Positions 58,095 through 64,000 of a DNA stretch of 64,000 bases are shown in pieces (the stretch's first letter is position 1; every line of letters starts with the position of its first letter). The stretch covers positions 1,984,001-2,048,000 of the forward strand of contig NZ_CP132384.1 of NCBI RefSeq assembly GCF_030758775.1, in the 5' to 3' direction. The notes under the pieces are model-generated. The model ran no database searches and was not told where the DNA came from. It saw only the letters and a program-made list of their open reading frames with translations. The DNA is from Bifidobacterium asteroides. GTDB lineage: Bacteria; Actinomycetota; Actinomycetes; Actinomycetales; Bifidobacteriaceae. The position numbers and the translations under genes are program-made.

Positions 58095-58330
58095 CGAGAG
58101 AGAAGAAAGGGAAATCAGTTGTCGGACGGAGGTCAACCGCCCGTTCGGTTTTTGAGCCGATATCTATAGTAAAGAACAGCTACCTTGTAGTGACGATAGT
58201 GTTATCTGAAAATTCTCTGTGAATCCGGCCAGGTCAGAAAGCGGGCATAGGGCCGGTTAGACTGGATTCCGGATGGTTTCCCGTCAGAGGAGAGACCCTC
58301 GATCAACGAACCTGAAGGAGATACCTAGGC

Positions 58331-58912
58331 ATGTTGCTCAGCGACCATGACATCCTGGATGCCCACCAGGCAGGACACCTGAATCTGGACCCGTGGACGC
58401 CTGCCATGGTCCAGCCCTCCAGCGTGGACGTGCGCCTGGACCGCTACTTCCGGGTCTTCAACAACCATCAGTACACCTACGTGGATCCGGCAGAGGACCA
58501 GGGCGCACTGACCGAGCAGTTCGAGGTGCCCAAGGACGAGCCCTGGATCCTGCATCCAGGCGAGTTCGTTCTGGGATCCACCTGGGAGTACGTCAAGCTG
58601 GACTCGACGCTGGCCGCACGGCTGGAGGGCAAGAGCTCCCTGGGCCGTCTGGGCATTCTGACCCACTCCACCGCCGGGTTCGTCGATCCGGGCTTTGAAG
58701 GGCACATCACCCTGGAGCTGTCCAACGTGAGCACCCTGCCGGTCAAGCTCTGGCCTGGCATGAAGATCGGCCAGATGTGCTTCTTCCAGCTCTCCTCGCC
58801 CGCCCAGTACCCCTATGGATCCAAGCACAACGGCTCCCACTACCAGGGCCAGCGCGGTCCGACCCCTTCCCGCTCCTACGTCAACTTCTACAAGGCCGAC
58901 GTCTCGGGCTGA
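58331..58912 (+). CDS. dcd: dCTP deaminase (Dcd, likely bifunctional dUMP-forming)
   Basis: A 193-residue enzyme making dUMP precursors for thymidylate synthesis. It has [11 protein letters not shown] near residue 28, the nucleotide-site motif [33 protein letters not shown] (residues ~111-143) and the C-terminal [13 protein letters not shown]. Its sequence closely follows the Mycobacterium tuberculosis Dcd, which both deaminates dCTP and hydrolyses dUTP, so the same dual activity is likely. GAAGGAG lies upstream of the ATG. Confidence 0.95.
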   Translation: MLLSDHDILDAHQAGHLNLDPWTPAMVQPSSVDVRLDRYFRVFNNHQYTYVDPAEDQGALTEQFEVPKDEPWILHPGEFVLGSTWEYVKLDSTLAARLEGKSSLGRLGILTHSTAGFVDPGFEGHITLELSNVSTLPVKLWPGMKIGQMCFFQLSSPAQYPYGSKHNGSHYQGQRGPTPSRSYVNFYKADVSG

Positions 58913-58939
58913 CTGCCAGCAGCCGCTTCCGCCATCACC

Positions 58940-58970
58940 TTGACTTCGAGCGCACTCGAAGGGGTATAGC
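58940..58970 (+). promoter_or_regulatory. MerR-type promoter (19-bp spacer with dyad)
   Basis: -35 TTGACT (58940-58945) and -10 TATAGC (58965-58970) are separated by 19 bp, too long for unaided RNA polymerase. The dyad CTTCGAG-CGCA-CTCGAAG (58944-58961), with perfect 7-bp arms, fills the spacer. This is the classic layout of promoters activated by MerR-family proteins that twist the DNA. It stands 50 bp before the CMD-cupin gene. No MerR gene is in the window. Confidence 0.85.
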
Positions 58971-59019
58971 TGAACCTGCCGGAATGACCCGGCCAAGATG
59001 ACGGCAAGGAGATCAACCC

Positions 59020-59790
59020 ATGGCAATCAAACAAACGGCGGGCCACGACCAACTCGGTCGGCTCGCACCACAATTCGCCCACCTCAACGACGATGTGCTC
59101 TTCGGCCAGGTCTGGTCCCGCGAGGACGAACTTTCGGCTCGGGACCGCAGCATGATCACCTGCGCAGGTCTGATGAGCATGGGGCTCTTCCCCCAGTTGA
59201 AGAGCCATATGGCCATGGCCAAGGGCAATGGCGTTACCCGCACTGAAATGGTGGCGCTGATCACCCACCTGGCCTTCTATGCGGGATGGCCCAAGGCATG
59301 GTCGGCTTTCGACCTGGCCAAGGAGGTCTATGGTGAGGGCGACAGCGACGACGAGAACCAGGATACCGCTGCAACCCCATCTAAAGCCGGGACTGAGCCG
59401 GATTCAGGGCCCTATCCATTGGGAGATTCGGCAGACGGACCCAACTTCACCGGCCATGTCTGGCTGCACCCCCTGACCGATCCGGACGCGGAATGCTCAG
59501 CCAGCAATGTGACCTTCGCACCCGGATGCGTCAACCGTTGGCACACCCACCCGCATGGTCAGCTCCTGATCGTCACCGCCGGGCAAGGGTGGGAGCAGGA
59601 GGAAGGCCATCAGCCGCGCAGACTGGAACCAGGTGATGTGGTCTTCTGCCCGGCTGGCGTCAGACACTGGCACGGGGCTTCAGGCCGGTCATCCATGGCC
59701 CACATCGCCGTCACCCCGGCATCGAAGGGACAGTCCCCGGTCGAGTGGATGGAGTTCCCAGATCCTGATCAGGTAGCCGCTCTGGGATGA
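59020..59790 (+). CDS. Carboxymuconolactone decarboxylase-like/cupin fusion protein
   Basis: A 256-residue soluble two-domain protein. Residues ~1-105 form a CMD-like helical domain (REDELSARDRSMITCAGLMSMG, LKSHMAMAKGNGVTRTEMVALITHLAFYAGWPKA). An acidic linker (~105-140) leads to a cupin (~145-250) with metal ligands in RWHTHPHGQLLIV and PAGVRHWH. Such fusions are often annotated as (R)-mandelonitrile-lyase-like or quinone/aldehyde stress proteins; the reaction is not known. AAGGAG precedes the ATG. It has its own MerR-type promoter, so thiol, aldehyde or oxidative stress is a plausible inducer (inference). Confidence 0.88.
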   Translation: MAIKQTAGHDQLGRLAPQFAHLNDDVLFGQVWSREDELSARDRSMITCAGLMSMGLFPQLKSHMAMAKGNGVTRTEMVALITHLAFYAGWPKAWSAFDLAKEVYGEGDSDDENQDTAATPSKAGTEPDSGPYPLGDSADGPNFTGHVWLHPLTDPDAECSASNVTFAPGCVNRWHTHPHGQLLIVTAGQGWEQEEGHQPRRLEPGDVVFCPAGVRHWHGASGRSSMAHIAVTPASKGQSPVEWMEFPDPDQVAALG

Positions 59791-59891
59791 CCCGCACGGC
59801 CGGTCTGCGCGGCCTGAACGATAAAGGTAGAGCGTGTCTTCACCCTGCAGATGTTGAGACCGACAGACAGCCAACCGGTTCCCGCCTGCCT

Positions 59892-59907
59892 TTACACTGA
59901 AGACATG
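59892..59907 (+). promoter_or_regulatory. Possible leaderless start of rlmB
   Basis: A -10-like TACACT at 59892-59897 ends seven bases before the ATG at 59905, so transcription would begin at or beside the start codon. No Shine-Dalgarno sequence is visible. No convincing -35 was found. Confidence 0.4.
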
Positions 59908-60897
59908 GCTAACAAGAAAGGCCCGACCAAGGGTTCGGGCGGCAAGCACCGCAACAAACTGCGCGGCCGGGGGCCTACCCCCAAGGCCGAGGATCGCGTC
60001 TACCACAAGGCCTATAAGGCCCGGCAGGCGGCCCAGCGCAGGCAGGCGGCCGATCCACGTCTGGCAGCCCGCCGCCGGGCCGACCGGTTCACCTCTGATT
60101 CCGACGATCTGGTCATCGGCCGCAACGCAGTCCTGGAAGCCCTGCGTGTAGGAGTCCCGGCCAGTCAGCTCTATCTGGCCGCCCGGATGGAACACGACGA
60201 CAGGACCAGGGAGATCGTGCGGCTGGCAGGACAGGAGGGACTCAACCTGCTGGAAGCCGACCGTCTGGAAATGAACCGCATCGCCCGGTCCAGCAACCAC
60301 CAGGGCGTGGTCCTCAAGGTTCAGCCCTACCAGTACGCCTCCCTGCAGAGCCTGGTCGACAGGGCCGAGAAGCACGCGGCCGCCCTGGAAGGGGCCGACC
60401 AAGCAACCAGGGTTGCCGCCCGCCCGCTGTTCATCGCCCTGGACGGGGTCACCGACCCACAGAATCTGGGGGCAGTGATCCGTTCAGCCGCGGCCTTCGG
60501 AGCCTCGGGGGTGGTTCTGCCCGAGCGTCGCAGCGCCTCGGTCACAGCTGCAGCCTGGAAGGTGTCTGCCGGGGCCGCCGCCCATCTGCCCGTGGCCCGT
60601 GTGGTCAATCTGACCAAGGCCATTCAAGGACTCAAGGAGCACGGCTACTATGCGGTCGGCCTGGACGGCGCAGGCACCACCACAGTGGGCGAGACAGGCT
60701 TCGAAACCGATCCGCTGGTGGTGGTCCTGGGCTCCGAGGGCAAGGGGCTGAGCCGCCTGGTCCGAGAGAACTGCGATGCCCTGGCCTCCATCCCCATCTC
60801 CAGCTCGGTGGAATCCCTGAACGCTTCGGTGGCGGCCGGCATCAGCCTGTACGCCGTAGCCATGGCACGCCGACGGTCCGCCAGCCAAGCCAAATAG
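59905..60897 (+). CDS. rlmB: 23S rRNA 2'-O-methyltransferase RlmB (SpoU/TrmH family)
   Basis: A 330-residue SPOUT-fold methyltransferase that modifies a guanosine of 23S rRNA. Residues 1-65 are a Lys/Arg-rich extension (GKHRNKLRGRGPTPKAEDRVYHKAYKARQAAQ-type) common in actinobacteria. The substrate-binding domain starts VIGRNAVLEALR. SpoU motifs are DGVTDPQNLGAVIRSAAAFG, VVLGSEGKGLSRLVRE and IPISSSVESLNASVAAGI, forming the SAM knot. The conserved protein starts at ATG 59905; an upstream frame to 59851 is less likely. Confidence 0.95.
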   Translation: MANKKGPTKGSGGKHRNKLRGRGPTPKAEDRVYHKAYKARQAAQRRQAADPRLAARRRADRFTSDSDDLVIGRNAVLEALRVGVPASQLYLAARMEHDDRTREIVRLAGQEGLNLLEADRLEMNRIARSSNHQGVVLKVQPYQYASLQSLVDRAEKHAAALEGADQATRVAARPLFIALDGVTDPQNLGAVIRSAAAFGASGVVLPERRSASVTAAAWKVSAGAAAHLPVARVVNLTKAIQGLKEHGYYAVGLDGAGTTTVGETGFETDPLVVVLGSEGKGLSRLVRENCDALASIPISSSVESLNASVAAGISLYAVAMARRRSASQAK

Positions 60898-61000
60898 CCC
60901 CAGACAGGCACCGGCAATCTGAAGACGGGCAGACCCAAGCGGCAACAGCCTGCGCGCCTCAGCCAGCATGCAACAGACCGGTGTCGCACAAACTCAAGAG

Positions 61001-62677
61001 TCAACTGGAGGCCCAGACCGCATCGTCCTGATCGTCCTCATCGGCAGCCGCATCCAGGCTGCCGGGGGCGTAGACCGATCTCAGCGAGCCTCGGCCGCCA
61101 TTCTCGTCTTCAAAGGCTGGTTGCGACGGCACCTCCTCGCCTGCCCGGTCACGATCCTTCTGGGTGCCCGCTCCGGTCTGGCCTCCAACACTGGTTTGGT
61201 CAGTCATCCCACTGTTGGCTGCGTCATGGCCCCCCGCTTCATGGCCATTTGCATCCTTGTCAGTCTGATCACGGGCAGTTTGCTTACTCTGACCAGCCTG
61301 GGCATGGGCGTCCTGCCAACTCATCTCGTCATCGACCACCCCGGCGTCGGCCTCTTCGTTGATGGTCTTCATGTCCTCGGAGTCCAGCCGGTACTCGGGC
61401 AGGGACTCGCTGATGTAGCTCTGCACGGCCTCGGCCATGGGCACGTCGTGGCCGGCCTTCTCGGCCATCAGCCAGCGGTGGGTAAGCACCTCATGGAAGA
61501 ACTGGGCCGGTTCGATCTGCGAGCGGTATTCCGGCGGGATCATGCGCACGGTGGGCTCGAAGACCTCGCGCATCCAGTCGGTGGCCACAATCTCCAGGTC
61601 CTCGCCCTGCCGCCAGGTGGATGCCCGGTAGGCATCCAGATCGTTGAGCAACCGCCGGGCCTGGTTCTCCTGCACATCCAGACCGGTCAGCCTCAGCAGC
61701 TTGCGGGAGGCGTAGCCGGCATCGACCACCCTGGGGCGCACCAGCACCCGATTGCCGTCCTCCTCGGTCTTCATCTCCAGCTCGTCCACGTCGAAGCCCA
61801 GATCGTTGAGCCGGTTGACGCGGCGTTCGATCTTCCACATCTCGTCCGGATCGAAGCTGTCCACGTCCGTCAGGGCGCTCCAGAGGGAGTGGTAGCGGTC
61901 CACCAGCCGGTTGCCCACACCGACCTCGTCCACCTCGCCGGCCAGCAGGTTGCCGGAATCCAGATCCATGAGCTCGCCGATGATGTTGGTTCTGGCCAGG
62001 TCGATGTCGTACTCGCGCTGACCGTCGGTCAGGCTGGCGTGCAGATCGCCGGTCTCGGCATCGACCAGGAAGGCCGAGAAAGCATCGGCGTCGCGCAGGA
62101 AGAGCACGTTGGACAGGGAGACGTCGCCCCAGTAGAAGCCGGCCAGATGGAGCCTTACCAGAAGAACCGCCAGAGCATCGATCAGCCGCTCGGCCGTGTC
62201 CGGACGCAGGTTGCGGGCAAAGAGGGCACGGTAGGGCAGCGAGAACTTCAGGTGCTGGGTGACCAGCATGGCCTCAAGGGGCTCGCCCTCGCGAGTGTGC
62301 CGACCGGTGACCACGGCTATGGGGTTGACCGTAGGCAGCTCCAGCTTTTGCAGCTTGCGCAGGAGCTCGTACTCACGCTCCGCCACCCGCTGGGTGATCT
62401 CCTTCATGGCATAGACATCGTCGCCCACGTGGACGAAGCGCACCACGTGCCGGGATATGCCTCTGGGCAGGTTGGCCAGCAGATCCCGGGGCCAGGTGGC
62501 CAGCGGCCTCTCCCAGGGCAGGGTGAACATCCTGGGGTTGGAGCTGGTGGCTGTGATGTGCAGGGCTGCCGGCTCCCGCTCGGAGGAGGGGTCGGCTGTG
62601 GTCTTTATCGAGGTGGCTTTCATGGCGCGGGGGTCCAGAGAGGAGGCCGTCGCCCGGTTGATATTCACGCTAGTCAT
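61001..62677 (-). CDS. DUF4032 protein with kinase-like domain
   Basis: A 558-residue soluble actinobacterial protein. The N-terminal part (~60-270) resembles lipopolysaccharide-kinase/InaA-type folds, with the candidate catalytic loop FYWGDVSLSNVLFL and metal-binding FLVDAETGDL. DUF4032 occupies ~270-440 (WRQGEDLEIVATDWMREVFEPTVRMIPPEYRSQIEPAQFFHEVLTHRW). The last ~120 residues are disordered and rich in Asp/Gln/Gly. Substrate unknown. Convergent with rlmB, with no clear terminator between; transcribed in the same direction as the upstream ATPase gene. Confidence 0.85.
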   Translation of the reverse strand: MTSVNINRATASSLDPRAMKATSIKTTADPSSEREPAALHITATSSNPRMFTLPWERPLATWPRDLLANLPRGISRHVVRFVHVGDDVYAMKEITQRVAEREYELLRKLQKLELPTVNPIAVVTGRHTREGEPLEAMLVTQHLKFSLPYRALFARNLRPDTAERLIDALAVLLVRLHLAGFYWGDVSLSNVLFLRDADAFSAFLVDAETGDLHASLTDGQREYDIDLARTNIIGELMDLDSGNLLAGEVDEVGVGNRLVDRYHSLWSALTDVDSFDPDEMWKIERRVNRLNDLGFDVDELEMKTEEDGNRVLVRPRVVDAGYASRKLLRLTGLDVQENQARRLLNDLDAYRASTWRQGEDLEIVATDWMREVFEPTVRMIPPEYRSQIEPAQFFHEVLTHRWLMAEKAGHDVPMAEAVQSYISESLPEYRLDSEDMKTINEEADAGVVDDEMSWQDAHAQAGQSKQTARDQTDKDANGHEAGGHDAANSGMTDQTSVGGQTGAGTQKDRDRAGEEVPSQPAFEDENGGRGSLRSVYAPGSLDAAADEDDQDDAVWASS

Positions 62678-62715
62678 GCTTCATCCATCCCATCGCCGCC
62701 CATCCTATACGGGAA

Positions 62716-62746
62716 GAGCCCCGCACGGATGCGCCGCGCGGGGCTC
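62716..62746. terminator. GC-rich hairpin between DUF4032 and ATPase genes
   Basis: GAGCCCCGC (62716-62724) pairs with GCGGGGCTC (62738-62746), loop 13 nt. It follows the ATPase gene on the minus strand by about 100 bp. Only CTTCCC follows, so termination without a T-tract is assumed. Confidence 0.55.
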
Positions 62747-62849
62747 CTGGTCACCCGGTCGAACAAGGAAAGGAGATGATATCAATGATCGATACAGGCC
62801 CTGCGGACCGGCGGGAAACCGTGGCCGAACCGCAGGGTCGCAGGAAGAC

Positions 62850-63977
62850 TCAGTTCAGCCGCAGCTCGCTGGCCGGGGAGAACAGGTGCATCTTCTCAGG
62901 ATCGATGTGGATCTTGACCACGTCGCCCACCTTGGGCAGGTCGCGCGGATTGACGCGGATGGTGGTCAACTTGTTCTGGTCAGACATGACGATGGCCTGC
63001 TCAGCCGCGCTGTTGTCGGTCAGAATGTTGCCGTAGATGTAGCCGTCGGAGCCTAGATCCTCCACGTTGGCCACCTTCAGGGAGAAGGCATCCGGCTCGT
63101 CGGCACCGGCCAGAGAAGCATTCTCGGGACGGAAGCCCACGACGATCTTGCCCTGGTCGTCGGGGGTCAGCTTGTCGACGGCTTCGCGCGGCAGGCTGAT
63201 GGTGTCCTCGCCGATCTTGGCCTGCCCGTTGACCACGGGGTGGATGTTGATGTTCATGGAGGGCGAGCCGATGAAGCCGGCCACGAAGACGTTCTCGGGC
63301 CGATCGTAGAGCTCGGTAGGCGCACCCACCTGCTGCAGGACGCCCAGCTTGATGACGGCGATCCTGTCGCCCATGGTCAGAGCCTCGGTCTGATCGTGGG
63401 TCACATACAGGGTGGTGACGTTGAGCTGACGCTGCAGGGCGGCGATCTGGGTACGGGTCTGGACACGCAGCTTGGCGTCCAGGTTGGACAGAGGCTCATC
63501 CATCAGGAAGACCTTGGGCTGACGCACAATGGCGCGCCCCATGGCCACACGCTGACGCTGGCCACCGGACAGAGCCTTGGGCTTGCGGTCCAGGTACTCG
63601 GTCAAATCCAGCACCTCGGCGGCCTTCTCCACCCGCTGGCGAATCTCATCCTTGGGGGTGCCGGCGATCTTCAGGGCGAAGCCCATGTTGTCGGCCACGG
63701 TCATATGAGGGTAAAGGGCGTAGTTCTGGAAGACCATGGCGATGTCGCGGTCCTTGGGCTGCATGGTCGTCACGTCCTTGTCGCCAATCATGATGCGGCC
63801 CTTGTTGACCTCCTCAAGGCCGGCCAGCATGCGCAGGGTGGTGGACTTTCCGCAGCCGGAAGGCCCTACCAGAACAAGGAATTCACCGTCTCTAATGTCC
63901 AGACTGAGGTCACTGACCGAGGGCTCATCGTTGCCCGGGTAGATACGAGTGACGTGGTCGAATACCACTTCTGCCAT
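62850..63977 (-). CDS. msmK: Sugar ABC transporter ATPase, MsmK/UgpC type
   Basis: A 375-residue cytoplasmic ATPase of CUT1 importers. It has Walker [10 protein letters not shown], the Q-loop [12 protein letters not shown], signature [14 protein letters not shown], Walker [17 protein letters not shown] and the switch [11 protein letters not shown]-terminal OB-type regulatory domain (~240-375) contains [10 protein letters not shown] and ends [23 protein letters not shown] lies before the ATG. No permease or binding protein is next to it. MsmK-type proteins serve many transporters, so it can supply the two ATPase-less importers in this window (inference). Confidence 0.93.
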   Translation of the reverse strand: MAEVVFDHVTRIYPGNDEPSVSDLSLDIRDGEFLVLVGPSGCGKSTTLRMLAGLEEVNKGRIMIGDKDVTTMQPKDRDIAMVFQNYALYPHMTVADNMGFALKIAGTPKDEIRQRVEKAAEVLDLTEYLDRKPKALSGGQRQRVAMGRAIVRQPKVFLMDEPLSNLDAKLRVQTRTQIAALQRQLNVTTLYVTHDQTEALTMGDRIAVIKLGVLQQVGAPTELYDRPENVFVAGFIGSPSMNINIHPVVNGQAKIGEDTISLPREAVDKLTPDDQGKIVVGFRPENASLAGADEPDAFSLKVANVEDLGSDGYIYGNILTDNSAAEQAIVMSDQNKLTTIRVNPRDLPKVGDVVKIHIDPEKMHLFSPASELRLN

Positions 63978-64000
63978 TATTCATCCTTTCATCGGCAGGT

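Larger units (their letters stand above)
57485..58330. other. 846-bp gene-free region with parS and hairpins
   Basis: No convincing gene. Small frames (for example 57758-58045) lack ribosome sites and conserved motifs. It contains a strong hairpin at 57693-57726, a consensus parS at 58019-58032 and a perfect hairpin at 58069-58094. No tRNA, RNase P or SRP signature was recognised. The dcd start lies at its right end. Confidence 0.6.

Overview
The window reads as a stretch of a Bifidobacterium chromosome. The evidence is a lacto-N-biose/galacto-N-biose operon (lnp/glt), a ferrous-iron locus matching bfeUO-sifABCDE of B. breve in gene order, a GH121-type surface arabinobiosidase, CUT1 sugar importers that share one MsmK-type ATPase, a mycobacterial-type Dcd, and high GC (about 60% by eye). 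The species cannot be fixed. The lnp-GH101 and GH121 genes suit a gut strain living on host O-glycans and plant hydroxyproline-rich glycoproteins.

Layout. 174-1832: MHS-family MFS carrier. 2165-8607: GH31 alpha-glycosidase locus (binding protein, two permeases, hydrolase) with a divergent LacI regulator and twin operators. 8685-10568: DUF4186 protein and a cyclopropane-fatty-acid-synthase-like methyltransferase. 10642-18304: seven-gene iron operon (FTR1, P19, DUF2318 membrane protein, two FtsX/MacB-type permeases, ATPase, FMN-binding lipoprotein). 18464-21714: two divergent amino-acid permeases. 21851-33445: gltABC-lnpABC-GH101 operon. 34032-37217: tandem LysP-like permeases. 37422-43223: GH121-type cell-surface enzyme. 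43767-47322: GntP-type permease, D-serine ammonia-lyase and YheO/DauR-type regulator. 47491-54800: ilvC, MHS carrier, apbE, purA, CPBP protease, fba, all on the minus strand. 55075-57484: nucleoside hydrolase and MFS carrier. 57485-58330: gene-free region containing a consensus parS site. 58331-60897: dcd, CMD-cupin fusion behind a MerR-type promoter, rlmB. 61001-63977: DUF4032 protein and the MsmK-type ATPase.

How the genes work together. Both CUT1 importers here lack an ATPase, and the ATPase at 62850-63977 is the obvious candidate to energise them. In the lnp operon, imported Gal-beta-1,3-HexNAc is phosphorolysed (LnpA), the HexNAc is phosphorylated (LnpB), and uridylyl transfer follows (LnpC). 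The last gene is not the expected epimerase lnpD but a GH101 endo-alpha-N-acetylgalactosaminidase that has no secretion signal and no possible upstream extension. This suggests intracellular release of galacto-N-biose from imported glycoconjugates, and it is the most unusual arrangement in the window. The iron operon ends with an FMN-binding lipoprotein, and an ApbE flavin transferase lies elsewhere in the window. Several operators can be read directly: twin AAACCGGTTT boxes (GH31/lacI), a 24-bp near-palindrome (nucleoside hydrolase), a TTGTCA/TGACAA dyad over a consensus -35 (D-serine operon), and a MerR-type 19-bp-spacer promoter (CMD-cupin). No insertion sequences, CRISPR arrays, tRNA or rRNA genes were seen.
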